Shown here in pieces: positions 7,330 through 15,243 of a stretch of 64,000 nucleotides of DNA (the first letter of the stretch is position 1; every line of letters starts with the position of its first letter). Origin of the DNA: Nocardia acidivorans NBRC 108247 (lineage in GTDB: Bacteria; Actinomycetota; Actinomycetes; Mycobacteriales; Mycobacteriaceae); the NCBI RefSeq assembly GCF_001625085.1, contig NZ_BDAW01000011.1:1-64000 (forward strand). The letters run 5' to 3'. The notes beneath the pieces were generated by a model. The model was not told the origin of the DNA. It did not search any database and saw only the letters and a list, made by a program, of their open reading frames with translations. The translations under genes and the position numbers were made by a program.

Positions 7330-7950
7330 CTACGCCTCCTTCCAGGCCTGCGCCAGTAGCGCCCGGGTTTCCCGGAGCAGCTGCGGCATGACCTTCACTC
7401 CGCCGACGACGGTAATGAAGTTCGCGTCGCCACTCCAGCGGGGCACGATATGTTGATGCAGGTGATCGGCGAGTGAACCCCCGGCAACGCCACCGAGATT
7501 CAGGCCGACATTGAAGCCCTCCGGCCGCGAGACGCGCTTCATCACGCGAATCGCCTGCTGGGTGAAGGCCATCAGCTCGGTGCTCTCCTCGAGGGTGAGG
7601 TCCTCGAGATTCGCCACGCGGCGATACGGCACGACCATCATGTGGCCGGGGTTGTACGGGTACAGGTTCAGCACCGCGTACACCCATTCACCGCGCGCGA
7701 TGACCAGACCGTCCTCATCGGCCATCTCGGGGATGTCGGTGAAGGGGTGCCCGGTCTTCTTGGGTGCGTCGGCCGCGCGCTCCTCGCGGTCGGCCGCCGC
7801 ACCGGTGATGTAGGACATGCGATACGGCGTCCAGAGCCGCTGCAACCGGTCCGGTTCCCCGGGGCCGCGATCCACGATCGTCTGCGGCCCCGAATCCCCC
7901 AGCCCCGCAGCGTCTTCGGTAAGACCTCCGGGTGCGGTACGTTCACTCAT
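7330..7950 (-). CDS. HIT family protein, AP4A phosphorylase type
   Basis: A 206-residue histidine-triad protein. The triad HLHQHIVPRW lies at about residue 163, and YPYNPGHMMVVPYRRVANL is the conserved N-terminal half of the domain. The position between thrS and pgsA corresponds to mycobacterial Rv2613c, reported to be an AP4A phosphorylase. Threonyl-tRNA synthetase and related enzymes make AP4A as a side product, so the pairing with thrS is sensible. The first about 40 residues are a low-complexity acidic extension. ATG 7950 is preceded by GGAGA. Confidence 0.92.
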   Translation of the reverse strand: MSERTAPGGLTEDAAGLGDSGPQTIVDRGPGEPDRLQRLWTPYRMSYITGAAADREERAADAPKKTGHPFTDIPEMADEDGLVIARGEWVYAVLNLYPYNPGHMMVVPYRRVANLEDLTLEESTELMAFTQQAIRVMKRVSRPEGFNVGLNLGGVAGGSLADHLHQHIVPRWSGDANFITVVGGVKVMPQLLRETRALLAQAWKEA

Positions 7951-8007
7951 GGCCTGTCTCCTCTGGGCGCGAGTGGAGGCCCTGCGTGGTTACGCGAGCA
8001 AGCGCGG

Positions 8008-8027
8008 GGAGGCGGCGCGGCGCCTCC
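8008..8027. terminator. GC-rich hairpin between thrS and the HIT gene
   Basis: GGAGGCG-gcgcgg-CGCCTCC forms a 7-base stem with a 6-base loop in the 90-base gap. It has no T run, so it may only attenuate transcription from thrS into the following genes. Confidence 0.35.
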
Positions 8028-8040
8028 GGGCCTTGACCAC

Positions 8041-10098
8041 TCACGCCGCCCCGTTCGTCTTCTCGATACGGCTCGCGGTCGGAGAGTCGTTCTCGCGGTG
8101 CGCGATCCATTCGATGATGGTGGAGACCGCCTCGGCGACCGGAACGCCGTTCACCTGGGTGCCGTCGCGGAAGCGGAAGCTGACCGCGCCCGCCTCCACA
8201 TCCTTGGCGCCCGCCAGCAGCATGAAGGGGACCTTCTGCGCGGTGTGGTTGAAGATCTTCTTCTGCATGCGGTCGTCGCTGCGGTCCACCTCGGCGCGCA
8301 CGCCCTGGGCGCGCAGCGATTCGATGACACCGTCCAGATGTTCGGCGAAGGTGTCCGCGACCGGGATGCCGACCACCTGCACGGGCGAGAGCCAGGCCGG
8401 GAACGCGCCCGCGTAATGCTCGGTGAGCACGCCGAAGAAGCGTTCGATGGAGCCGAAGAGCGCGCGGTGGATCATGACCGGGCGATGCTTCTGACCGTCC
8501 GCGCCGGTGTACTCGAGTTCGAAGCGTTCGGGCAGGTTGAAGTCCAGCTGGATGGTGGACATCTGCCAGGTGCGGCCGAGCGCGTCCTTGGCCTGCACGG
8601 AGATCTTCGGGCCGTAGAAGGCCGCGCCACCCGGATCCGGGACCAGGTCCAGACCGGAGTCGGTGGCCACCTTGCGCAGTGTTTCGGTGGCCTCTTCCCA
8701 CAGCTCGTCCGAGCCGACGAACTTCTTCGGATCCTTGGTGGAGAGTTCGAGGTAGAAGTCGTCGAGGCCGTAGTCGCGCAGCAGCGAGAGCACGAATTGC
8801 AGCGTGGAGGTGAGCTCCGCGTGCATCTGCTCCTTGGTGCAGTAGATGTGCGCGTCGTCCTGGGTCATACCGCGCACGCGGGTCAGGCCGTGTACGACGC
8901 CGGACTTCTCGTAGCGGTAGACCGAGCCGAATTCGAAGAGCCGCAACGGAAGTTCACGGTAGGACCGGCCGCGCGAACGGAAGATCAGATTGTGCATCGG
9001 GCAGTTCATCGGCTTGACGTAGTAGTCCTGGCCGGGCTTGCGCACGGTGCCGTCCTCATTGAGTTCGGCGTCCAGGTGCATGGCCGGGAACATGCCCTCG
9101 CGGTACCAGTCCAGGTGGCCGGAGACCTCGAAGAGGTGGCCCTTGGTGATGTGCGGGGTGTTGACGAACTCGTAGCCCGCGTCGGTGTGCCGGCGGCGCG
9201 AGTAGTCCTCGAGCTCCTTGCGGATGATGCCGCCCTTGGGGTGGAACACCGGCAGGCCCGAGCCCAGCTCGTCCGGGAAGGAGAACAGGTCCAGCTCCAG
9301 GCCGAGCTTGCGGTGATCGCGCTTCTCGGCCTCTTCGAGCAGACGCAGGTATTCGTCCTGAGCCTCGGTGGATTCCCAGGCGGTGCCGTAGATGCGCTGC
9401 AGATCCTCGCGGCTCTGATCACCGCGCCAGTAGGCGGCGGAGCTGCGGGTCAGCTTGAACGCGGGAATGTACTTGGTGGTCGGCAGGTGCGGACCGCGGC
9501 ACAGGTCTGCCCAGATCTTCTCGCCGGTGCGGGGGTCGAGGTTGTCGTAGATGGTCAGCTCTTTACCGCCGACCTCCATGACCTCCGGATCGTCGATACC
9601 CGATTTGTCGGAGATGAGCTCGAGCTTGAACGGCTCGTTCGCCAGTTCGACGCGGGCGGCCTCGACATCGGTGACGCGGCGCGAAAAGCGCTGCGCGCCT
9701 TTGATGATCTTCTTCATCCGGGATTCCAGCTTGGCCAGATCCTCCGGGGTGAAGGGGCGCTCGACCTGGAAGTCGTAGTAGAAGCCGTCCTTGATGAACG
9801 GGCCGATGCCGAGCTTGGCGCCCGGGAACTCCTGCTGCACGGCCTGGGCCAGCACATGCGCGGCCGAGTGCCGGATGACGCTGCGGCCGTCCTCGGAGTC
9901 GGCGGTGACGGCCTCGACCTCGACATCGGTCTCGGGGGTCCAGGACAGATCCTTGAGGTTGCCCTCGTCATCCCTGACGACGATGACCGCGTTCGGCCCC
10001 TTGCTCGGCAGGTCGGCCTCGCGCACCGCGGCACCCGCCGTAGTCCCGGCCGACACCCGGACGAGGGCGACTGGGCTCTTCGGGGCTGTGGTGGTCAC
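8041..10098 (-). CDS. thrS: Threonine-tRNA ligase
   Basis: A 685-residue class II synthetase that charges tRNA-Thr. The N-terminal TGS-like part (about 1-70) is followed by the editing domain with the zinc-type HxxxH in [11 protein letters not shown] (about residue 78). Then comes the catalytic core with NCPMHNLIF (zinc Cys, about 364), [16 protein letters not shown] (motif 2) and [10 protein letters not shown] (motif 3), and the C-terminal anticodon-binding domain from [16 protein letters not shown]. The start is GTG with AAGGAG upstream. It heads the operon that continues into HIT, pgsA, patA, pimA and NUDIX. Confidence 0.97.
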   Translation of the reverse strand: MTTTAPKSPVALVRVSAGTTAGAAVREADLPSKGPNAVIVVRDDEGNLKDLSWTPETDVEVEAVTADSEDGRSVIRHSAAHVLAQAVQQEFPGAKLGIGPFIKDGFYYDFQVERPFTPEDLAKLESRMKKIIKGAQRFSRRVTDVEAARVELANEPFKLELISDKSGIDDPEVMEVGGKELTIYDNLDPRTGEKIWADLCRGPHLPTTKYIPAFKLTRSSAAYWRGDQSREDLQRIYGTAWESTEAQDEYLRLLEEAEKRDHRKLGLELDLFSFPDELGSGLPVFHPKGGIIRKELEDYSRRRHTDAGYEFVNTPHITKGHLFEVSGHLDWYREGMFPAMHLDAELNEDGTVRKPGQDYYVKPMNCPMHNLIFRSRGRSYRELPLRLFEFGSVYRYEKSGVVHGLTRVRGMTQDDAHIYCTKEQMHAELTSTLQFVLSLLRDYGLDDFYLELSTKDPKKFVGSDELWEEATETLRKVATDSGLDLVPDPGGAAFYGPKISVQAKDALGRTWQMSTIQLDFNLPERFELEYTGADGQKHRPVMIHRALFGSIERFFGVLTEHYAGAFPAWLSPVQVVGIPVADTFAEHLDGVIESLRAQGVRAEVDRSDDRMQKKIFNHTAQKVPFMLLAGAKDVEAGAVSFRFRDGTQVNGVPVAEAVSTIIEWIAHRENDSPTASRIEKTNGAA

Positions 10099-10151
10099 GG
10101 CTGCGCACTCCTTGGCATTGTCGTAGCGCGGGAAATCCCCGCGATGTCTGG

Positions 10152-10198
10152 CCGGTCCATGCTATCGGCACGTCGATGACCGCGTGCCGATGGACCGG
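10152..10198. terminator. Bipartite inverted repeat upstream of thrS
   Basis: CCGGTCCAT (10152-10160) pairs with ATGGACCGG (10190-10198), and CGGCACG (10166-10172) pairs with CGTGCCG (10183-10189), with a 5-base bulge on one side. It lies 54 bases before thrS and just after the FhuF-like gene, both on the minus strand. It could be the terminator of that gene or a structured thrS leader. No T-box features were recognised. Confidence 0.5.
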
Positions 10199-10234
10199 GT
10201 GCCGGGGTGTCAGCCCCGCACGGCGTGTGCCGAA

Positions 10235-10912
10235 TTACCGCGCGGCCAGCTCCGCGAGCAGTGCTTCGCGCTGGGCCGCAGGGCGTTTCGGGCAGCTGGT
10301 GCACATATCGCAGCCGGGGACCTCTAAGACCAGGCAGCAGGAGATGCGACGCACAAAAGCGCGGCCGCCGATATCACTGAATCGGGGTACCGGCAGGCCG
10401 CCCGAAACCTCCCTGGCCAGCTGCGATCCGGTTTCCTGCGCACCCGCGTCGAGGGCGCGGTTGCCGATGGCGTCGGCCACGATCGCCCACAGCGCGGCCA
10501 CCCCCGCGCCGCAGACCTCGGCGACGACCGGAATGACGGCCGAGAGGGTGTGCCGCAGGGCATGGCCGACGGGTTCGGGCCCAGCGGCGGCATCCGAATG
10601 CGCTTCGAGCGCGTCCGCGCCGAGATCGCACCGGGCCAGCACGCGCTCCACGCCCCCGTCCGGGCGGATCTCCAGCCCGATGTTCTCCAGCGCCGGATCC
10701 ATGGTCGGCAGTCCGGCGGCGTGCGCGCTGACGATCGGATCCACCAGCGAGGACGCGGCCATGCACCACCACAGCGTCCCGGAGACCCGCGAGTCCCCGG
10801 TCCCCCAGGAGATGCCCATATCGGATATCCGCTCGGCAAGCCAGTGCTTGTCGAGCAGCCGGATACCCGGCTCCACACTCATCCGAACCGGGGGCTGCGC
10901 AACCATTTCCAT
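10235..10912 (-). CDS. FhuF-type (2Fe-2S) ferric siderophore reductase-like protein
   Basis: A 225-residue protein whose C-terminus carries two adjacent cysteines (192-193), ten residues, then C204-T-S-C207. This CC-x10-C-x2-C pattern is the distinctive [2Fe-2S] ligand set of FhuF, which reduces iron in ferric siderophores in the cytoplasm. The N-terminal two thirds are the usual weakly conserved FhuF fold, without signal peptide or membrane segment. It is a single gene with no siderophore transporter beside it. I saw no IdeR/DtxR-type box in its upstream region. Confidence 0.85.
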   Translation of the reverse strand: MEMVAQPPVRMSVEPGIRLLDKHWLAERISDMGISWGTGDSRVSGTLWWCMAASSLVDPIVSAHAAGLPTMDPALENIGLEIRPDGGVERVLARCDLGADALEAHSDAAAGPEPVGHALRHTLSAVIPVVAEVCGAGVAALWAIVADAIGNRALDAGAQETGSQLAREVSGGLPVPRFSDIGGRAFVRRISCCLVLEVPGCDMCTSCPKRPAAQREALLAELAAR

Positions 10913-11287
10913 CGGACTCCGATCCAGCCGCCATCGCGGGGGCTCATAACCAGGATGTCACTGCGAGGTCATCACGTCCGCTCGCGGACCGTCTCACCTT
11001 AGGGGGGACTCTACGACCGCCCCCGCAGGCGCGCGGATCACCCCGTTTGTTAATAGGGGTCTCCCCCGAGGCGATACACCCTATGGCACCTTCGATGTCC
11101 GCCTACAGGAGGACATCGGGGACGACCTCGGGGCGATGCCACGCAACGGATTCGAGCGCAGAATTCCTGTTGCGGTCCGCAGGAACCTCACAGCCGCAAC
11201 GGATCCGGCGCACAGCTTCCGGCATGAGGGTAGTTGGTGCGGAGGTCGCCGCGTGAACTCGATCCACCTGGTGAATGGGAGAACACA
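10913..11287. other. Intergenic region between divergent genes
   Basis: The 375 bases hold the promoters of the FhuF-like gene and the plus-strand gene at 11288. An inverted repeat CGATGTCC...GGACATCG lies at 11093-11118 (8-base arms, 10-base loop). No convincing gene is present. Confidence 0.5.
11264..11273 (+). promoter_or_regulatory. CCACCtGGTG leader element, copy 1
   Basis: CCACC-T-GGTG followed by AATGG lies 24 bases before the GTG start at 11288. The same element (CCACC-G-GGTG then AATGG) lies exactly 24 bases before the GTG start of the L,D-transpeptidase at 36430. The small dyad and equal spacing suggest a shared leader or operator, of unknown meaning. Confidence 0.35.
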
Positions 11288-11746
11288 GTGCCCGCAATGT
11301 TTCCGACAACCGTCGCCGCGCAGCAACTGCGCGACTACAGCGATCGTGGCTGGACGGTCACCGAAACATCCACCGGCCCACACTTGGTGACCGATGACCG
11401 GATCGCGGCCGTCGAGCTCACCGGTCATCTGGCGGCCACCGTCCGCCGGTATCTGCGCGCGAACAACCTGTCCGGTCCGGTCATCGAGATCCGCGATGCA
11501 CACCGGCGGGAGATCCACCTGGTGGTGGGGGCGGCGAAGGCCGTGCGCGCCATCGGGATGCTGCGCGGTCTCGGGATGACCGTCCATACCGACGGTGCGA
11601 CCGTCCCGCTGCCCGATGGGCGATCGATCGGATGGGGTATCGCCCCGGCCGAGGCCCGCTGGATTCCGCCGCTGGTCGCCATCTCCGCGGGCGTCTCCGC
11701 GGCCCGCACCACCGCGCGCGCACATCTGCGCACCGTGGCCTGCTGA
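11288..11746 (+). CDS. Hypothetical protein
   Basis: A 152-residue soluble protein (first residues VPAMFPTTVAAQQLRDYSDR, GTG read as Met) with GGGAG about 9 bases before the GTG start. Residues about 10-95 alternate strands and helices (GPVIEIRDAHRREIHLVVGA is one block). The C-terminus IPPLVAISAGVSAARTTAR is an amphipathic helix. No signal peptide, membrane segment or known catalytic motif is seen. The frame is open upstream to about 11234, but that part lacks a ribosome-binding site. I do not recognise the family. Confidence 0.65.
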   Translation: MPAMFPTTVAAQQLRDYSDRGWTVTETSTGPHLVTDDRIAAVELTGHLAATVRRYLRANNLSGPVIEIRDAHRREIHLVVGAAKAVRAIGMLRGLGMTVHTDGATVPLPDGRSIGWGIAPAEARWIPPLVAISAGVSAARTTARAHLRTVAC

Positions 11747-11772
11747 GCGCCTCCGTTACCTTCCCCGCACGG

Positions 11773-11919
11773 CACGTCGTAGCGGTGGTGCAGGAGGCCC
11801 GGTTGCGGCAGGATCCGGCGGAGATCGGGAATGTGTCGGGCTGGCTGACGACCGTGTTCGGGCGAATCAGCCTGGATCTCTTGCGTTCTCGGCGGGCCCG
11901 TCCCGAAACCAGTTATGAG
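11773..11919 (+). pseudogene. Remnant of an ECF sigma factor (region 2)
   Basis: The frame reads HVVAVVQEARLRQDPAEIGN and VSGWLTTVFGRISLDLLRSR, followed by RARPETSYE. This is the region 2 core (DxVQEAxLR ... GWLTTVVGRxCLDxLRSxxxRRE) of SigJ/ECF41-type sigma factors. The upstream start, region 1 and the whole of region 4 and the C-terminal domain are missing, and the frame runs into a hairpin. It is a clear gene fragment rather than a short functional protein. Confidence 0.7.
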
Positions 11920-11925
11920 CCGAAA

Positions 11926-11964
11926 GGCCGGACCACGACAATTCGCATTGTCGTGGATCCGGCC
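11926..11964. terminator. Long hairpin after the sigma-factor remnant
   Basis: GGCCGGACCACGACAAT (11926-11942) pairs with ATTGTCGTGGATCCGGCC (11947-11964), leaving one bulged A and a 4-base loop. It could terminate the plus-strand transcript that includes the gene at 11288, and readthrough of the minus-strand neighbours. Confidence 0.7.
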
Positions 11965-12025
11965 GTAGTGCATCGATCCGACTACCGCGCTGAATCAGCG
12001 GAAACAGGTTGGGGCGGCGGGTTTC

Positions 12026-12358
12026 TCAGAGCGGGAAGACCCGCCCGCCCACACCCCACCCCGCGCTGGACCACCCGGGCCCGATGCACGCCACGGTGCC
12101 CGCCTGCCCCACGGGAAAGTCCTGCCGAATCGTGTACTGACCAATAGCCAGCGGGTTGGTGTTGTATCCCACACAATCCACTTCGAGCCGATAACTGCCT
12201 TCCCCGTCCGTACATGCGCCATTGAAGGCGAATCCGGCATTCATCGACCCCTGGCAGGTAGGCGCCGCGGCAGCCGTACCAGCGGTGACACCGGCGATAG
12301 CGATCGCCGCGACGGGAGTGGCCAGACACAGCGCCACGGTTCGAACCGAGGTTCGCAT
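12026..12358 (-). CDS. Small secreted cysteine-containing protein
   Basis: A 110-residue protein with a clear Sec signal peptide (MRTSVRTVALCLATPVAAIA and a TAAAAP cleavage region near residue 32). The mature part of about 78 residues contains four cysteines, probably two disulfides (CQGSMNAGF, FNGACTDGEG, LEVDCVGYN, GTVACIGPGW). It has no catalytic motif. Such short secreted proteins are numerous in Nocardia. The function is unknown. Confidence 0.72.
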   Translation of the reverse strand: MRTSVRTVALCLATPVAAIAIAGVTAGTAAAAPTCQGSMNAGFAFNGACTDGEGSYRLEVDCVGYNTNPLAIGQYTIRQDFPVGQAGTVACIGPGWSSAGWGVGGRVFPL

Positions 12359-12486
12359 ATAGAGCTCCGATCATTCGCAGGTCGTTGCTTTCATGGGATG
12401 TATCCCCGATCCTGCCTCCCCCCGTTACAAATCCGAGGCCACCGCCGCACGCGAGTCGGTCCGCACACCCCCGATAAGCTCCCACG

Positions 12487-12881
12487 GTGAGCGCAGCGCG
12501 GGGTGCCCCCTCGATTCTTGCCCTGGCGGATCTGGCGACGCCGATGAGCATCCGGGTGGCCGCGACCCTCGGTCTCGCGGAATACGCGGGCAGTGCCGGA
12601 GCGACCGTCGGCGAACTCGCCGCCCGCACCGGGCAATTCTCACCCGATGCGCACGGGCCGCCGACCCGAACGGCGTTGTCCTGGTGATAGAACCGATCCG
12701 GGGGATCGGCACCAGCACCGCCATCGACCTGTTCATGCTGATGTGCTTCGGCGGCCACGAACGAACCATCGCGGAACTGACCACCCTGGCAGCGACCAGC
12801 GGCCTCACCCCGCACGCCACGACCCCGGTAGCCGACGGCCGAACCGCATTGGAGTTCCGTGTAGCAGGCGTGGACCAATAA
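12487..12881 (+). pseudogene. O-methyltransferase pseudogene with internal deletion
   Basis: From GTG 12487 the frame begins MSAARGAPSILALADLATPM and continues IRVAATLGLAEYAGSAGATV then GELAARTG, the dimerisation domain of small-molecule O-methyltransferases. At about 12640 it breaks. In a different frame the sequence continues ILTRCARAADPNGVVLVIEP and ends with LFMLMCFGGHERTIAELTTL plus a short tail, the C-terminus of the same family. The middle, about 200 residues including the SAM-binding motif I, is gone. This is a deletion plus frameshift and not a functional gene. Confidence 0.8.
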
Positions 12882-13080
12882 CGTTCGGGCGGAGCGGATT
12901 TCGGTGATGTCGAGACGTTCGCGGCGAGGAAGAAGACGTCGTTCCCGCGCCACGGGCACGGTGGGGTGGCAAAGCTCCCGTAGTCGTTCACCGCATACCC
13001 CTCTGCTGTTCGGTGAACTTCCCGGCGTGGACTTCCCGGAGGACTCAACTAGATTGGCGTGGAGGCGAGGCGGCGTTGTA

Positions 13081-13350
13081 TCACGATTCCACTCCGCCCC
13101 GATCCGCCCTGCGAAGCGTAATCACCGGATCCAATCCGTCATCGGGTGACGGATTGGGCGCGGCTTCCTCGGCCTGGGTCTCGACGGTGAGCTGGGCTCG
13201 CAGCGATCCCGGATCCCACATTTCCTGGAATGGTCCGACCACCGAGCCGCCGATTCCCCGCCGCCGCGCGCGGTGCACGATCAGCTCGAAGGCGGCGGCA
13301 AACAGGACGATGGGAGATATCGCCAGGGCGAGGGCCACCACGCTGTCCAT
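13081..13350 (-). CDS. Small membrane protein of unknown function
   Basis: An 89-residue protein with one N-terminal transmembrane segment (VVALALAISPIVLFAAAFEL) followed by a basic patch (HRARRRG) and an acidic C-terminus, so the tail is probably cytoplasmic. The block GGSVVGPFQEMWDPGSLRAQ resembles short DUF6191-like actinobacterial proteins, a weak memory-based match. It starts 30 bases after the polymerase gene on the same strand and may be co-transcribed with it. Confidence 0.6.
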   Translation of the reverse strand: MDSVVALALAISPIVLFAAAFELIVHRARRRGIGGSVVGPFQEMWDPGSLRAQLTVETQAEEAAPNPSPDDGLDPVITLRRADRGGVES

Positions 13351-13380
13351 TCCAGCATGCTACGTCCCGTCGGGCACACG

Positions 13381-15042
13381 CTATTTGGCGTCGGCGTAGC
13401 ACTCGACGATGGCGGTGGTGAAGGGGAAGTGGACGGGGGTGGGGCCGAAGGTTATTCGGGCCGCGGATTGGGCGGCGGTGGTGATGGCGGCGGCTACGGT
13501 TTCGGCGTCTTCGGCGGGGCAGTGGACGATGACTTCGTCGTGTTGGAAGAAGACGAGTTCGGCTCGGGGGGCCGACCGGGTCAGGGCGGAGCGCAGCGCC
13601 GCCAGCACCAGGAGGGTCCAGTCGGCGGCGCTGCCCTGGACCACGAAGTTGCGGGTGAACCGGCCGCGGGCTCGGGCTCGGGGGGTGCTGCCGAAGGTCG
13701 GGGGCAGGGTTTGGTCTTGGTCCTGGTGGTCGGCGGGCCTATCGGGGGAACTGGTGCGGCCGAGCCAGGTTCGGACCAGGCGGCCCTGTTCGCCCGCGGT
13801 GGCGGCCGCGTCGACGTAGGCGATGGCGGCGGGGTAGCGGCGGCGGAGTTCGGCCATATGGGTGAGGGCGTCGCCGGAGGTTTGACCGTAGATCGCGCCC
13901 AGGAGGGCGAGTTTGGCTTGGGTCCGATCACCGCCGAAGGCGCGGGCGGCGAGATCGGCGTAGAGGTCTTCCTCGCGTCCGGCCACCTCCATCAGGCCCG
14001 GGTCGCGGGAGATGGCGGCCAGCACGCGAGGCTCCATCTGCGCGGCGTCGGCCACCACCAGTCGCCAGCCGGGATCGGCGCGGATGGCCCGGCGCACCAC
14101 CTTCGGAATCTGTAGTGCGCCACCGCCATTGGTGGTCCAGCGGCCGGTCACCGTGCCGCCGGGGATGTATTCGGGACGGAAGCGGCCCTCGCGCACCCAC
14201 TGCTCGAGCCAGGTCCAGCCGTGCGCGGTGTACAGCCGATACAGCGACTTGTAGGCCAGCAGCGGTGCGACCGCCGGGTGGTCCACCTCCGCGAGTTCCC
14301 ATTTCCTGGTGGAGGACAGGGAGATTCCGGCGCGGCCGAAGGCTCGGATGATGTCATTGGGCAGGTCCGGACGCACGCGTGTCCCGAACGCCCGGGACAC
14401 CTCCTCGGCCAGTTCCACCAGCCGACTCGGCTCCGAGTCGGCGGAAATACGTTCTCCCAGCATGCTTTCCAGCAGTTCCCGATGCACATCGGCACGCCAG
14501 GGAATTCCGGCCCGGGACATCTCGGCCGCCACCAGCATGCCCGCCGATTCGGCGGCGAGCAGCAGCCGCATCCGATCCGGATGCTCGGTCCGCGCGGTGC
14601 GCGCGACCTGCCCCTCGTACACCTCCAGCAGCGCCGTGAATTCATCGGTGCCCGAGGGCAATGGCACCGGCCCCGATTCGAAGAGCGAGGGCTGGGTCTC
14701 GGCGACCCGCGGGGGCGCGTCCGGCGGAACCGGCAACCTGTGCAGCCGCGCCCACGCGGCCGCGAGCGAGCGCGGCTGTCCGGACTGTCCCTGTTCATGC
14801 CCGATCAGCAGCGCCTCCGCCGCCTCCACGTCATAGCAGCGCTCGACCCGCACCCCGGCCGCCATCAGATGCCGATAGATCTCCCCGGTCGATCGCCACA
14901 CCCATCGCTCCACCTCGGGGCGCGACCGCACCGCCTCGGCGAGCGAAGCCTCCCGCAGCACCGGCCCGGCGGCCCGACCGTCCTGATCCACCGGGCACAG
15001 CAGAGCCCCGCCCTCCCCCGTTTCCGCCACCGCCCATCGCAT
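13381..15042 (-). CDS. PolA-like bifunctional 3'-5' exonuclease/DNA polymerase
   Basis: A 553-residue family A polymerase-like protein, much shorter than PolA and without the 5' nuclease domain. The C-terminal half shows polymerase motif A as VVADAAQMEPRVLA (Asp kept, usual DYSQIELR), motif B as TQAKLALLGAIYGQ, and motif C as FFQHDEVIVH with the catalytic HDE. The N-terminal half would be the degenerate exonuclease region. ATG 15042 (MRWAVAETGEGG) was chosen as the natural N-terminus. Such proteins are widespread in actinobacteria beside the normal PolA; their role in repair is unproven. Confidence 0.85.
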   Translation of the reverse strand: MRWAVAETGEGGALLCPVDQDGRAAGPVLREASLAEAVRSRPEVERWVWRSTGEIYRHLMAAGVRVERCYDVEAAEALLIGHEQGQSGQPRSLAAAWARLHRLPVPPDAPPRVAETQPSLFESGPVPLPSGTDEFTALLEVYEGQVARTARTEHPDRMRLLLAAESAGMLVAAEMSRAGIPWRADVHRELLESMLGERISADSEPSRLVELAEEVSRAFGTRVRPDLPNDIIRAFGRAGISLSSTRKWELAEVDHPAVAPLLAYKSLYRLYTAHGWTWLEQWVREGRFRPEYIPGGTVTGRWTTNGGGALQIPKVVRRAIRADPGWRLVVADAAQMEPRVLAAISRDPGLMEVAGREEDLYADLAARAFGGDRTQAKLALLGAIYGQTSGDALTHMAELRRRYPAAIAYVDAAATAGEQGRLVRTWLGRTSSPDRPADHQDQDQTLPPTFGSTPRARARGRFTRNFVVQGSAADWTLLVLAALRSALTRSAPRAELVFFQHDEVIVHCPAEDAETVAAAITTAAQSAARITFGPTPVHFPFTTAIVECYADAK

Positions 15043-15168
15043 ACCAGAGAGTCTGTCAGCGGCCACAGACAATTCCGCCCACCCACACCTCGTGGCGGGC
15101 CCGAACAGATTTCCGCCCCGCGCCGCGACCCACCGAAAGACATCACAGCCGACCACACCCGATCATGC

Positions 15169-15229
15169 GATCACCAGGAACCGATGGCGTCGCCTCGCGG
15201 CCTAGACCCGCCACCGGTTCCCGGTGATC
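15169..15229. terminator. Hairpin downstream of the flotillin gene
   Basis: GATCACCAGGAACCG (15169-15183) and CGGTTCCCGGTGATC (15215-15229) pair with one mismatch around a 31-base loop. It lies after the flotillin stop and before the polymerase gene, both on the minus strand, so it probably ends the NfeD-flotillin transcript. Confidence 0.55.
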
Positions 15230-15243
15230 AGCTGATCATCAGC

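Noticed and set aside
7642..10179. An 845-codon plus-strand open frame opposite thrS
   Set aside because: It is the antisense of a clear threonyl-tRNA synthetase; long antisense frames are normal at this GC content, and it shows no family motif.
10099..10234. T-box riboswitch ahead of thrS
   Set aside because: No T-box sequence or specifier loop was recognised; only a bipartite inverted repeat is present.
10913..11060. IdeR/DtxR iron box near the FhuF-like gene (TTAGGGGGG)
   Set aside because: Only a half-site-like TTAGG is present; the dyad TTAGG...CCTAA is not.
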